Below, one piece after another: positions 35,527 through 44,814 of a DNA stretch of 64,000 bases. Source of the stretch: Streptomyces sp. XM4193 (GTDB lineage: Bacteria > Actinomycetota > Actinomycetes > Streptomycetales > Streptomycetaceae); contig NZ_JALLGK010000001.1 in the NCBI RefSeq assembly GCF_023072595.1, positions 496,001-560,000 on the forward strand. The letters run 5' to 3'. Made by a program: the position numbers and the translations under genes. The notes beneath the pieces are model-generated. The model did no database searches. It was not told the DNA's origin and saw nothing but the letters and a program-made list of their open reading frames with translations. Each line of letters begins with the position of its first letter. The first letter of the stretch is position 1.

Positions 35527-35966
35527 GCGTCGGAGCCGATGTCCCGGGGCTCGGAATGCATGACCTTCCTGCCCAATGTGGCCACCTGGATCTGCATGTG
35601 GTGTGCGACGACTCCCATGTCGACCTTCCGATCGGCGAAGACCGCGAGCACGCTGTTCTGGCCCGCGGGCACGGCGAATACGAATCCCGAGTCGGTGTCC
35701 ACGACGACCTGTTGGAGCCTGACCGCGTCGTTGCCGGAGAACGCGGCGGCGACCGCGCGCCCCGCGCCCTGGAGCGCCGACATCATCGCCGACGCGCCCT
35801 CACCGGCCTCTCTGGTCAGGTCGGGCGAGGCGCCCTGGACCATGCCGTCCGAGGACAGCACCACCGCGTGCACGACCCCGGGCAACACCAGGAGGGGCTC
35901 CAGGACCCAGGACATGTCCTTGGGCATCGGAGTCCTCACGGAGACAGGGCGCTTGTGGGCTGTCAT
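35523..35966 (-). CDS. cvnB: Roadblock/LC7-domain protein CvnB
   Basis: 147 residues from ATG 35966. A single Roadblock domain: LEPLLVLPGVVHAVVLSSDGMVQGASPDLTREAGEGASAMMSALQGAG followed by the strand-rich part ending MGVVAHHMQIQVATLG. Roadblock proteins in bacteria act as regulators of MglA-like GTPases; CvnB is the presumed partner of CvnD. Three bases after cvnA and overlapping cvnC by 4 bp, so the four genes form one tightly packed translation unit. Confidence 0.93.
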   Translation of the reverse strand: MTAHKRPVSVRTPMPKDMSWVLEPLLVLPGVVHAVVLSSDGMVQGASPDLTREAGEGASAMMSALQGAGRAVAAAFSGNDAVRLQQVVVDTDSGFVFAVPAGQNSVLAVFADRKVDMGVVAHHMQIQVATLGRKVMHSEPRDIGSDA

Positions 35967-35969
35967 TCG

Positions 35970-37808
35970 TCAGCTCCCTTCCTGCGGTTCGTCGGAGTGC
36001 GCGGCGGCGCGGCCGGACTCGGTACCGGCCTGGAACGCGCTCCAGACCGACTGGGTGTCCTCGGGTGAGGTGTGCGGCTCGGGGGCGGCGAGGGGCTCGG
36101 GGGAGCGCCACGCCTCACCGGGCTGCGGATCGGCCTGCGGCCGACGCCTGCGTCTGCGCGGCAGGCCCTCGACGCCGCCGGTCGGCGGTGCGTCCGAGAC
36201 GGGCGCGTCCTCCGGTGACGTCATGGGGTGGGGCACCTGCGACCGCGGTGTCGAGAGCGGAAGCTCCGCGGCGCGCGGCCCCTCGGGTGCCGAACCGGGT
36301 ATCGGGCCGGGCCGGGTGCCGTCGGCCGGAGCCGCCGGGGCGGACGGCGACCGGTCGGAGATGTCCTGCCACACGTCCCGCTCGGGAAGGGGGTAGGACT
36401 CCCGCTCGGGCGCGGAGTACGACTCCGGCTCGGGCAGGGAGTACGACTCCGGCTCGGGTGCGGTGCGGTGCGGTGCGGTGACGTCCGCGGCGGGCTCCGG
36501 CGCGGCGACGGGCGGTTCGGGGGTGGAATCGGGCTCCCGCTCCCAGGGGGCGGCGGCGGGCAACCGGTCGGGGAACGCGGTCGGTTCGGGCGTGCCCACG
36601 GGCGGCGTGTGGGCCTGGGGGACGGCCGCCTCGCTCGCGTACGGGTGCGGCTCGTGGGTGACCGCGGGTGCCTGCGGAGCCATGGCGGACATCGGCCGCT
36701 CGGTCTCGTTCAGCAGGGTCAGCAGGTGACCGGGGATCAGGACCACGGCGCGTACGCCGCCGTACGGCGCGGGCTTGTCCACCGAGACACTGAAGCCGTA
36801 CTGGCGGACCAGCCGGCCGATGGTGGCGAAGCCGGAGCGCGGCGGGTCGCCGAGCTCGGAGAGGCGCAGCTCGTCCCGGCCGGCCAGCATCCGCGCGGCG
36901 AACTCCAGCTCGTCGGCGTGCATTCCGACACCGGCGTCGTCGACGACGATGACCGCGCCGGACTCGGCCTGGTGCAGGCTGACGTCCACGGCCAGGGTGC
37001 CGTGCGAGTGGTGCACCGCGTTCGCCAGCAGCTCGGAGACGGTGATCGCGACCGGCTCGACCGCACGCGCCACCACCGCGACGGGGGCGTCGAGCTGGCT
37101 GGTCACCTGGACGCGGTGGTAGCCGCGCACCCGTGACTGGGCGCCGACGACCACGTCACCGAGGTGCGAGTCGACACGGGTCAGGCCGGGGGAGGCGCCG
37201 CAGAGCACACCGGTGGCCTGGATGCGGCGCAGGTTCTGCTCGTTGAGCAGATCGAGCTCCAGCAGGTCCTGGGCCAGATCGGGTGTGTCGTACCGGTGCT
37301 GCATCGACTCGATCTTGGACTGCAGCTGGTAGCTCTGCGCCTGCACCACGGTCGTGGCACCGCGCATGACCGACTGCGCGGCCTCGTCGACCCGCTCGCG
37401 CTCGGACGCGACGGCCTTCTTCAGCTGCTCCAGGGCGGAGGCGTGCAGCGTCTCGACCTCGGTGCCCGCGAACGGCTGGTTCTTCAGGCCCGGCACCGTG
37501 ACGTGCTGGTGCGCGAGGTGCGTCAGGAGTGCGGGCATCCGCTCGGAGATCAGATGCTGCGTCTCCTCCAGCAGCGCGGTGCGCCCGGAGTTTATGTGGT
37601 GCGCTTCGGTCCTGGCCGCGTCCCGCTCGTGGAGCGCCGTGTCCCGTTCGCTCAGCAGAGCCTGGTGGGCGGCGCGGGCGTTGTCGCGTTCAGTTCGCAG
37701 CGCGGCGTTCTTCCGCCGCGATCCAATCAGCAGCAGGACGACGCACAGGGCGATGAGCGCCATGCCCGCTGCTGCGAACTCCGGTATCGCATCCGGTAGT
37801 TCAGGCAT
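35970..37808 (-). CDS. cvnA: Conservon sensor histidine kinase-like protein CvnA
   Basis: 612 residues from ATG 37808. A single N-terminal membrane helix (about 12-28) with almost nothing outside, then a long coiled-coil (residues 32-190, rich in RDNARAAHQALLSERDTALHE heptads) and a GHKL-type ATPase domain: N-box VSELLANAVHHSHG, G1 VVDDAGVGMHADE, G2 GSGFATIGRLV-like. No clear phospho-acceptor His box, as usual in conservons. The last ~230 residues are a Pro/Glu/Ser-rich tail with repeated SYS-PEPE units (36350-36460). First gene of the operon; 387 bp gene-free DNA (37809-38195) lies upstream with no recognised operator. Confidence 0.9.
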   Translation of the reverse strand: MPELPDAIPEFAAAGMALIALCVVLLLIGSRRKNAALRTERDNARAAHQALLSERDTALHERDAARTEAHHINSGRTALLEETQHLISERMPALLTHLAHQHVTVPGLKNQPFAGTEVETLHASALEQLKKAVASERERVDEAAQSVMRGATTVVQAQSYQLQSKIESMQHRYDTPDLAQDLLELDLLNEQNLRRIQATGVLCGASPGLTRVDSHLGDVVVGAQSRVRGYHRVQVTSQLDAPVAVVARAVEPVAITVSELLANAVHHSHGTLAVDVSLHQAESGAVIVVDDAGVGMHADELEFAARMLAGRDELRLSELGDPPRSGFATIGRLVRQYGFSVSVDKPAPYGGVRAVVLIPGHLLTLLNETERPMSAMAPQAPAVTHEPHPYASEAAVPQAHTPPVGTPEPTAFPDRLPAAAPWEREPDSTPEPPVAAPEPAADVTAPHRTAPEPESYSLPEPESYSAPERESYPLPERDVWQDISDRSPSAPAAPADGTRPGPIPGSAPEGPRAAELPLSTPRSQVPHPMTSPEDAPVSDAPPTGGVEGLPRRRRRRPQADPQPGEAWRSPEPLAAPEPHTSPEDTQSVWSAFQAGTESGRAAAHSDEPQEGS

Positions 37809-38195
37809 CTAACGAATCCTCGGGATGGGGGAGGGGCGGGCGGCAGACCGCAACCCTAGCTACGTACGTCGGACCTCGATACGTGTGATGACGTAGTCCT
37901 CCTGTGATCTGTGCCGCTCTCAGCACAGACGGTGACTACGCGTCAAACGGTCACGGTGCCACAACAACTGGCCCACTCGCTACTGTAGTTACCAACGAGG
38001 TGGAGCGAGTTCGTACCCACGCGCGCCCCCCTCGTCCACCCTCACTACCGCCCGAGCGCTGTGTTCCGGCCAATGTTGGCCATCGGGCCGCTTGACGGCG
38101 GATGAACGGACTCGTTTCGGCCGCTGGTTGTCCCTCCCGGTCGTGCTCCGTACCGTCGGAGGTGCCGACAGATCAACCCTGGAGAGTGGTTCCCC

Positions 38196-39146
38196 GTGGG
38201 TGGAAGACGAAGCGTGACACGGCGCCGCGCGGCCCTCGGAGCGGCTGCGGCGGCGCTGGTGCTCACCGTGGGTGGCTGCGGCGGCACCGACGGCGGGAGC
38301 GGCGGCGACGGTGACGGCGGTACGGGCGGCGCCGCCGGAGGTCCGCTGCCCACCGGGCCGTTGGAGCGCGACGAGTCGGCGGAGAACGGCCCGCTGGAGG
38401 TGCGCACCGAGGAGCTGGGCGCCGAGGACGTCCACGGATTCGGCGGCGGGACGCTCCACTACCCGGCGCGCGGCGGCAGTTACGCCGTCGTGGCGGCGGC
38501 GCCCGGTCTGGGCGCGGACGAGTCGATGGTCGCCTGGTACGGCGAGGTGCTCGCCTCCCACGGCTTCGTCACCCTCACCATGAACACCGACACCGTCAAC
38601 GACAGTCCGGACCAGCGCGGCGCCCAGATCCTGGACGCGCTCGACCACATCGTCGAGGACAGCGCGGCCGCGGACCGGGCGGACGGCCGGCGCCTGGGGG
38701 TGCTCGGACACTCGATGGGCGGTGGCGGCGCGCTCGCCGCGGCGCACGAACGCTCCGCGGTCCGGGCGGCGGTCGCGCTCACCCCCTATTACGAGGGCGA
38801 GATCGAGGACTGGTCGCGGGTCGAGGCCGCCGCTCTGGTGATCGGCGGCGAGGGCGACGAGATCGCCCCGGTCTCCGACCACGCCGAACCGCTCCACGAC
38901 GGACTCGACGGCGCCCGCGAACGCGCCTATCTCGCCCTGCGCGGCGATCACTTCGTCACCAACACGCCCAGTCGGATCGTCACCGAGCAGGTCGTCGGCT
39001 GGCTGCAGCGCTTTCTCTCGCAGCCGCCGGCCGGCGGTGGGGAGAGCGACCACCGCGGTGCGCTCTGCCCGGCGCCGGAGCCGGACGACGCGGAAGTGGT
39101 CGAGTCGCGCGACAGCTGCCCGCACCGCGGGGCCGGCGACGACTGA
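38196..39146 (+). CDS. Cutinase/PET-hydrolase-like lipoprotein
   Basis: 316 residues from GTG 38196, GGAGAG nine bases upstream. A twin-Arg N-terminus and lipobox VGGC (Cys28) predict a membrane lipoprotein. After a Gly-rich linker comes an alpha/beta hydrolase: nucleophile Ser in LGHSMGGGG, the exact elbow of actinobacterial cutinase-like polyesterases; Asp in GGEGDEIAPV; His in GDHFVTN. Likely an esterase of bulky or polymeric substrates on the cell surface. Compared with secreted PET hydrolases it is longer at the N-terminus. Two Cys near the C-terminus could form the family disulfide. Confidence 0.85.
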   Translation: MGGRRSVTRRRAALGAAAAALVLTVGGCGGTDGGSGGDGDGGTGGAAGGPLPTGPLERDESAENGPLEVRTEELGAEDVHGFGGGTLHYPARGGSYAVVAAAPGLGADESMVAWYGEVLASHGFVTLTMNTDTVNDSPDQRGAQILDALDHIVEDSAAADRADGRRLGVLGHSMGGGGALAAAHERSAVRAAVALTPYYEGEIEDWSRVEAAALVIGGEGDEIAPVSDHAEPLHDGLDGARERAYLALRGDHFVTNTPSRIVTEQVVGWLQRFLSQPPAGGGESDHRGALCPAPEPDDAEVVESRDSCPHRGAGDD

Positions 39147-39180
39147 CCGCTGTTCAGCAGGACGACTGACCGCTGTTCAG
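39138..39180. repeat. 23-bp tandem duplication spanning a stop codon
   Basis: GACGACTGACCGCTGTTCAG occurs at 39138-39157 and 39161-39180. The first copy contains the stop of the hydrolase gene. The rest of the 358-bp gap to the lysozyme gene (39147-39504) shows AT-richer stretches near 39180-39260 and 39360-39400, probably the lysozyme promoter. Confidence 0.8.
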
Positions 39181-39504
39181 TAAACGGACAGTCAAGTGCC
39201 CGGCGTTCGACGCTGGTTCGCGCGCCGGGGCGCGTGCTGCGCTACGCGCGTTACACACCATGAAAGTTACGCGTGTTGATCGCGGAACGCCGCAGGTCAG
39301 CGAAGTCTCCACTGGACTGGACCATAGGTCCCGCGAAGCGCTCTTCACATCCTCCCTACTGGCCGGTTTAGTGATGGCGTGTCTATGTCAAAGATAGACG
39401 CGAACGGCACCACCGCGATCCGTGCCACGCATCGCGGCAACGCACCCCCCACCACGCGCCGCCGCACCACGTCCCCACTGTCAGACAGCGCCAGGAGGTA
39501 GCCC

Positions 39505-40371
39505 ATGTCCACTTCGAGCCCGCGCCGACGCCTCACCCCGCGCGCCGCCCGCACCCTCGCCGCCACGGGGGCGCTCGGCGCCTCCATGGCGCTGCTGCTC
39601 GGCACGGCGAGCGCCGCACAGGCGAACCCCGCCGACACGATCAAGCCCGGCGAGGCGTACATGGGCGCCGGCACGGCCCAGGAGAACGAGGGCCTCAAGA
39701 GCCGTACGATCGGCCCCGCCGACACCAGCGGTGTCCAGGGCATCGACGTGTCGCACTGGCAGGGCGCCATCAACTGGGGCCAGGTCAAGGGCGCGGGGAT
39801 CGACTTCGCCTGGATGAAGGCCACCGAGGGCACCAACTTCAAGGACTCGCGCTTCAACACCAACTACCCGGCGGCGCACGCGGCCGGGCTGATCCGCGGC
39901 GCGTACCACTTCGCCCGGCCCAACTCCTCCGGCGGCGCGGCACAGGCCAACTTCTTCGTGGACAACGGCGGTGCCTGGTCGCGCGACAACCAGACCCTGC
40001 CCGGCGTTCTCGACATCGAGAACAACCCCAGCGGCGCCATGTGCTACGGCCTGTCCACCTCGCAGATGCGCACCTGGATCAACGACTTCTACAACCAGTA
40101 CAAGCAGCGCACCACCCGTGACGTCGTCATCTACACGACCGCCAACTGGTGGAACACCTGCACCGGCAGCTGGACCGGTATGGCGAGCAAGGCCCCGCTG
40201 TGGGTCGCCCACTGGACCACCGGAAGCCCGTCCATCCCGGCCGGCTTCCCGACCTGGACGGCCTGGCAGTACACCGACTCCGGTCGGGTCGCGGGCGTCA
40301 GCGGCAACGTCGACCGCAACAAGTTCAACGGCAGCCGCGACCGCCTGGTGGCGCTGGCCAACAACACCTGA
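39505..40371 (+). CDS. Secreted GH25 lysozyme (muramidase)
   Basis: 288 residues; ATG 39505 with AGGAGG upstream. A signal peptide of ~45 residues ends at AQANPAD. The GH25 fold is complete: GIDVSHWQGAINWGQVK (catalytic-site Asp), ATEGTNFKDSRFNTNYPAAHAAGL, GAYHFARP, the acidic DIEN pair, VIYTTANWW and LWVAHW. Such Cellosyl-type enzymes cut the beta-1,4 bond between N-acetylmuramic acid and N-acetylglucosamine, including O-acetylated wall. Could serve remodelling or lysis of other bacteria. Ends before a strong hairpin. Confidence 0.93.
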   Translation: MSTSSPRRRLTPRAARTLAATGALGASMALLLGTASAAQANPADTIKPGEAYMGAGTAQENEGLKSRTIGPADTSGVQGIDVSHWQGAINWGQVKGAGIDFAWMKATEGTNFKDSRFNTNYPAAHAAGLIRGAYHFARPNSSGGAAQANFFVDNGGAWSRDNQTLPGVLDIENNPSGAMCYGLSTSQMRTWINDFYNQYKQRTTRDVVIYTTANWWNTCTGSWTGMASKAPLWVAHWTTGSPSIPAGFPTWTAWQYTDSGRVAGVSGNVDRNKFNGSRDRLVALANNT

Positions 40372-40392
40372 TCCCGAACCGGGACTTCCCCC

Positions 40393-40445
40393 CCCCGGGG
40401 CGGGGCAACACGCGGCACACCGCCGTGCGTTGCCCCGCCCCGGGG
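40393..40445 (+). terminator. Terminator of the lysozyme gene
   Basis: 17-bp perfect outer arms CCCCGGGGCGGGGCAAC (40393-40409) and complement (40429-40445), with further pairing possible in the 19-base interior. A C9 tract (40388-40396) overlaps its left side. Confidence 0.8.
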
Positions 40446-40469
40446 TCGTTCCTCGGGCGTTATTCGGCG

Positions 40470-40523
40470 GGTGCGGGTGCGGGTGCGGGTGCGGGTGCGG
40501 GTGCGGGTGCGGGTGCGGGTGCG
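40470..40523. repeat. Hexanucleotide microsatellite, nine GGTGCG units
   Basis: Nine exact copies of GGTGCG between the lysozyme terminator and the yrhK-like gene. Non-coding and expected to vary by slippage. Confidence 0.9.
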
Positions 40524-40549
40524 CCCCGTCTCGTGCGCCGGCGCCGGGG

Positions 40550-40906
40550 TCAGAAGTCCTGGGCGCTGTCGGCGGGGCCCGGCCGACCGCCGCGCAGCCG
40601 TTGCAGATGGAGCTGGCGGGAGAGCCGCAACAGCGGTCGGATCAGCAGCTCGACACTGCCGGCCAGAAAGCACCAGGTGCCCGCGGTGACGGTGTCCGGG
40701 CCGAAGAACAGCAGGCTGCCGATGATGAACCAGACGGCGATCAGCACGTCGTTGGCGATGCTGGCCACCGCGTAGCGCTGAGCGATCACCAGTTCCTCGC
40801 GGCCGATGTGCACCACCAGGGGCCGGCTCGTGTGCCCCTGGTGCCGTACGGCGTTCGGGTCCGCGCCCGCGCCCGTCGGGCGTGCGTCCTCGGGGCCGTT
40901 GGTCAT
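40550..40906 (-). CDS. YrhK-domain membrane protein
   Basis: 118 residues; ATG 40906 with AGGAGG seven bases upstream. The YrhK-like core is residues 38-100: IGREELVIAQRYAVASIANDVLIAVWFIIGSLLFF and TWCFLAGSVELLIRPLLRLSR, giving two membrane helices with a short loop. Function of the family is unknown. Lies 88 bp after the flavodoxin-family gene in the same direction, so the two may be co-transcribed. Confidence 0.83.
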   Translation of the reverse strand: MTNGPEDARPTGAGADPNAVRHQGHTSRPLVVHIGREELVIAQRYAVASIANDVLIAVWFIIGSLLFFGPDTVTAGTWCFLAGSVELLIRPLLRLSRQLHLQRLRGGRPGPADSAQDF

Positions 40907-40994
40907 CGGGTGCCTCCTGGCCGCCGGTCGGCCTCGGCGCACTGGGTGCCGCGGCTGCCCGTCGGGGCCACGCGCGGCTGCCGCCGGGCGCGGG

Positions 40995-41741
40995 TCAGCG
41001 GTGTTCGGGGTTGTCGCGGTCGGGTGCGCAGCCCGCGTCCCAGGTGTCGCGCCGGTTTCCGTAGGTCGGTACGCCGCCGGCGTCGCGCAGAAGTGCGGCG
41101 AGGTGCAGCAGGTTGTACGTCATGAAGCTGGTGTTGCGCCTGGTGAAGTCGTTCTCGGGACCGCCCGAGCCCGGGTCCAGATACGACGGTCCGGGTCCCG
41201 CCTCGCCGATCCAGCCGGCGTCCGCCTGCGGCGGGACGGTGTAGCCCAGGTGCTGGAGGCTGTAGAGCACGTTCATCGCGCAGTGCTTGATGCCGTCCTC
41301 GTTGCCGGTGATCAGACAGCCGCCGACCCGTCCGTAGAAGATCGACTGGCCCTGCTCGTTCAGCTCGCCGGAGCAGCCGTACAGCCGCTCGATGAAGCGC
41401 TTCATCACCGAGCTGTTGTCGCCCAGCCAGATCGGACCGCACAGCACCAGCACGTGCGCGTCCAGCACCCGGGGGAAGAGCGAGGGCCACTCGTCGCTGC
41501 GCGCGCCGTGCTCGGTCATGTCCGGCCAGACGCCGGTGGCGATGTCGTGGTCGACCGCCCGCACCACCTCCACCGACACCCCGTGTCGGCGCATGATGTC
41601 CGCGCTCAGATCGATCAGACCGCCGGTGTTGCTGACCTCGGGGGAGCGCTTGAGGGTCGCGTTCACGAACATCGCCCGCAGCCCGTCGAACCTCACCGCC
41701 GCCCCGGTCTCCTCGTTCTCCGCCACGATCCCGGCCTCCAC
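40995..41741 (-). CDS. Flavodoxin/NADPH-dependent FMN reductase-family protein
   Basis: About 248 residues if GTG 41741 (GGAG eight bases upstream) is the start; the conserved part starts at LRAMFVNATLKRSPEVSNTGGLI, the FMN phosphate-binding loop. Further flavodoxin-like motifs: LVLCGPIWLGDNSSVMKRFIERL and CLITGNEDGIKHCAMNVLYSL. Members reduce quinones, metals or azo compounds with NAD(P)H and FMN. It sits immediately downstream (about 190 bp) of the siderophore operon in the same direction, so a link to ferric reduction is possible but unproven. Confidence 0.82.
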   Translation of the reverse strand: MEAGIVAENEETGAAVRFDGLRAMFVNATLKRSPEVSNTGGLIDLSADIMRRHGVSVEVVRAVDHDIATGVWPDMTEHGARSDEWPSLFPRVLDAHVLVLCGPIWLGDNSSVMKRFIERLYGCSGELNEQGQSIFYGRVGGCLITGNEDGIKHCAMNVLYSLQHLGYTVPPQADAGWIGEAGPGPSYLDPGSGGPENDFTRRNTSFMTYNLLHLAALLRDAGGVPTYGNRRDTWDAGCAPDRDNPEHR

Positions 41742-41933
41742 GAGTCGGACTCCGCTCTCCTCACCCCACCCTGCGACCCGCCCCCACGCCCCGCAAACGC
41801 TGCCCGTCCCGGCAGGTCGACGCCGCGGCACCGAACACGAACCACACCGACTTCCCGACCCGCTCCCGCTCGACGAGGGGTTCGACGTCGCGGTGGGGGT
41901 CCGGCCGGGCCGGTCGGGTCGGGCTCTGCGGGG

Positions 41934-42710
41934 TCAGGGTCTGGGGACCACCAGGGGGGTGCCGGTGAGCGGGTCGGGGACGACGAGGCTGGGCAGGTCG
42001 AAGCACTCCTCGATCAGCTCCGCGTCGACGATGTCGCCGGGTGCGCCCTCGGCGAGGACGCGCCCGTCCTTGAGGGCGATGAGGTGGTCGGCGAAGCGGC
42101 ACGCCTGGTTGATGTCGTGGAGCACGGCGACGATCGTGCGGCCCTCGTCGCGCAGGCTCGCCAGCAGGGTGAGCAGTTGGTACTGGTGCGTGATGTCGAG
42201 GAAGGTGGTCGGCTCGTCGAGCAGCAGGTACGGCGTCTCCTGCGCCAACACCATGGCGACCCAGGCGCGTTGGCGCTGTCCGCCGGAGAGTTCCTCCAGC
42301 GGGCGGTCGGCCAGCTCGGTGACGCCGGCGGCCTCCATGGCGTCGCGGACGGCCCGTTCGTCCGCCTCCGACCAGGTGGACAGCGGTGTCTGGTGCGGGT
42401 AGCGGCCCCGGGCGACGAGGCGGCGGACCACCATGTTCTCCGGTGCGGTCAGGCCCTGCGGCAGGAAGCCCAGCCGTCGGGCCAGCGCCTTCGGCCGGTG
42501 CTCCTGCACCGATCGGCCCTCGAACCGGACGGTCCCTCCGGCCGGGCGGAGCAGCCGTACCAGCGCCTTCAACAGGGTCGACTTTCCGCAGGCGTTGGCC
42601 CCGACGATGGCGGTGAACGCGCCGTCGGGCACGTCCAGATCGAGGCGGGTGGAGACGGTGCGGGGCCCGTAGGCGAGGGTGAGCTCGCGGGCGGTGAGCA
42701 GGGCGGTCAC
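41934..42710 (-). CDS. Siderophore ABC transporter, ATP-binding protein (FecE-type)
   Basis: 258 residues from GTG 42710, which overlaps the permease stop. Walker A GANACGKST, signature LSGGQRQRAWVAM, Walker B LLLDEPTTFLD, switch His in VAVLHDIN. Energises import of ferric siderophore through the two FecCD-type permeases encoded upstream. Last gene of the five-gene uptake operon. Expression is probably iron-repressed through the box at 46782-46800. Confidence 0.93.
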   Translation of the reverse strand: MTALLTARELTLAYGPRTVSTRLDLDVPDGAFTAIVGANACGKSTLLKALVRLLRPAGGTVRFEGRSVQEHRPKALARRLGFLPQGLTAPENMVVRRLVARGRYPHQTPLSTWSEADERAVRDAMEAAGVTELADRPLEELSGGQRQRAWVAMVLAQETPYLLLDEPTTFLDITHQYQLLTLLASLRDEGRTIVAVLHDINQACRFADHLIALKDGRVLAEGAPGDIVDAELIEECFDLPSLVVPDPLTGTPLVVPRP

Positions 42711-43735
42711 GGGGTCCGGCCTTTCCTGAGGTCCTTGGAGAGCAGCCAGATCAGGTAGCAGCCGCCGATGGCGGTCGTCACCACGCCGACCGGCAGTGCC
42801 ACGGGGGCCAGCAGGGTCTGGGCGGTGAGGTCGGCGGCGATCAGCAGTACGGCGCCGGTGAGCGCGGCCGGCAGCAGCGGTACGCCCGAGGCGCCCGCGA
42901 GTCGGCGACCGATCTGCGGCGCGGCGAGGGCGACGAAGACGATCGGCCCGGCCACCGCGGTGACCGTGGCCGTGCAGGCGACCCCGGCGAAGACGATCAG
43001 GACCCGGTGGAGGGAGAGGTTGACGCCCGAGGCGAGGGCGAGTTCGTCGCCCAGCGACGCCTGGTGCACGGTGTGCGAGAGGGCGGCGGTCAGCGCGGCG
43101 AGGGCGGCGATGATCAGCAGCGGCAGGGTGACGTCGGACCAGCCCAGTCCGTTGAGGGAACCGGCGTTCCAGCCGACTGCGACCAGCGCCACGTCGAGGT
43201 CGATCCACATCAGGACCCAGGAGTTGAACGCCATCAGCATCGCGTTCACCGCGACTCCGATCACGATCAGACGCAGTCCGGACAGCCCCGACTTGAGCGA
43301 GAGCAGATAGATCGCGGCGGCCGTGAGCAAGCCGCCCGCCACCGAGCTGAACGCCAACTGCCCGGCGGTGCCGCCCAGTACGGTCAGCGCGAACAGCGCG
43401 CCGCCGTAGGCGCCCGCGTCCAGGCCGATGATGTCCGGGCTGCCCAGAGCGTTGCGGGTCAGGTTCTGGAAGATCGCCCCGGCCAGACCGAGTGCGGCGC
43501 CGAACGCCAGGGCGGCGGCGACCCTGGGCAGCCGCCACTGCTGGACGACGAGCGCGGAGTCGCCGTGGCCGAGCAGACCCGTGAGCGCTGTCGCGGGCGA
43601 GTCCCAGGTGTCGCCGCGGCACAGCCCGACGAGGCCGAGGGCGAGCGCGAGGACCAGCAGCGACAGGCAGACGGCGGCCGTACGGGTCTCCACCCGGGCC
43701 GAGACCGGCCCGGCCCGCAGCACGAGCGGCCTCAC
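42707..43735 (-). CDS. Siderophore ABC transporter permease (FecCD family)
   Basis: 342 residues from GTG 43735, overlapping the preceding permease stop by 4 bp. About nine to ten membrane helices; the family signature TRNALGSPDIIGLDAGAYGGALF and the coupling-helix region ALAAPQIGRRLAG contact the ATPase. Forms a heterodimer with the other permease. Part of the iron uptake operon. Confidence 0.92.
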   Translation of the reverse strand: MRPLVLRAGPVSARVETRTAAVCLSLLVLALALGLVGLCRGDTWDSPATALTGLLGHGDSALVVQQWRLPRVAAALAFGAALGLAGAIFQNLTRNALGSPDIIGLDAGAYGGALFALTVLGGTAGQLAFSSVAGGLLTAAAIYLLSLKSGLSGLRLIVIGVAVNAMLMAFNSWVLMWIDLDVALVAVGWNAGSLNGLGWSDVTLPLLIIAALAALTAALSHTVHQASLGDELALASGVNLSLHRVLIVFAGVACTATVTAVAGPIVFVALAAPQIGRRLAGASGVPLLPAALTGAVLLIAADLTAQTLLAPVALPVGVVTTAIGGCYLIWLLSKDLRKGRTP

Positions 43736-44814
43736 AGCGCCACCGCCCCGTATCTGCGCACGGCCCAGATCAGCACGGGCCCGCCGACGAACGCGGTGAC
43801 CACCGCGACCGGCAGCTCACCGACCGGCAGCAGCACCCGGGCGCCGACGTCGGCGAGGAGCATCAGCACCGGCCCGAGCAGCATCGTGTAGCCGATCAGC
43901 AGCCGTACCGAGCCGCCCGCGGCGCGCCGTGCCAGATGCGGAACGACCAGGCCGACGAAGACGATCGGTCCGGCCGCGGCCGTCGCGGCGCCGGTGAGCA
44001 GGGTGATCAGGGCCAGCACGGCCAGCCGCACCCGGGCGACGCGTACGCCCAGGGTGTGTGCGACGTGCTCGCCGAGCGCGATGGCGCCCAGCGATCCGGC
44101 CAGCGGCACGGTGGCGGCCAGACAGCAGCCGATGAGGACCAACAGCGGTGCGAGGTCGGCCTGTTCGCGGCCGGCGAGGGCCCCGACCGACCAGAACCGG
44201 TAGGAGTCCAGGACGTCCGGGAGCGTGACGCGCAGACCGACCGAGACTCCGGTGAGCACGGCCGTCAACGCGACCCCGGTCAGTACCAGCCGCAGCGGTG
44301 AGGTGCGTCCCACGGTGAACACCAGCAGCGCGGCCAGCAGCGCCCCGGTCGCGGCCAGCGCCAGCTCGCCCGCTTCGGTGCCGACGAGGCCGAGGGCCGC
44401 GCCGAGAGTCATGGCGAAGCCGGCGCCCGCGGTGACGCCGAGGAGTCCGGGCTCGGCGAGCGGGTTGCGGGTGAGTGTCTGGATCAGCGCGCCGGCCACG
44501 GCGAGGGCGGCGCCGACGGCGACGGCGAGCACCGTGCGCGGTACACGCACCTCGCGGACGATGGTGCCCGCCTCGCCGTCCGCGGTGCCGAGCAGCCCGC
44601 GCCAGACCTCCGCGGGCTCGATGCCCTGCGCGCCGACGCACAGGCTCAGTGCCGCTCCGAGCGCGAGCAGCAGCACGGCGCCGGTGAGCAGCGCGACATG
44701 GGTCGCGGGCCGGTGTTCGGTGGTGCGGGCCGTCCCGTCGTCCGGGGCAGCGGGGCCGGCGGTCTCCTTCGCGTTCGACGCGGGTGCGGACGGGTCGCTG
44801 TGTTCAGTCCTCAA
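43732..44814 (-). CDS. Siderophore ABC transporter permease (FecCD family)
   Basis: About 360 residues from TTG 44814, preferred because GGAG lies nine bases upstream and the frame leads straight into the N-terminal tail; the start overlaps the reductase gene by 11 bp. A polar tail of ~45 residues precedes the membrane core: VRVPRTVLAVAVGAALAVAGALIQTLTRNPLAEPGLLGVTAGAGF carries the family signature and VVPHLARRAAG the coupling helix. Partner of the 42707-43735 permease. Confidence 0.91.
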   Translation of the reverse strand: MRTEHSDPSAPASNAKETAGPAAPDDGTARTTEHRPATHVALLTGAVLLLALGAALSLCVGAQGIEPAEVWRGLLGTADGEAGTIVREVRVPRTVLAVAVGAALAVAGALIQTLTRNPLAEPGLLGVTAGAGFAMTLGAALGLVGTEAGELALAATGALLAALLVFTVGRTSPLRLVLTGVALTAVLTGVSVGLRVTLPDVLDSYRFWSVGALAGREQADLAPLLVLIGCCLAATVPLAGSLGAIALGEHVAHTLGVRVARVRLAVLALITLLTGAATAAAGPIVFVGLVVPHLARRAAGGSVRLLIGYTMLLGPVLMLLADVGARVLLPVGELPVAVVTAFVGGPVLIWAVRRYGAVAL

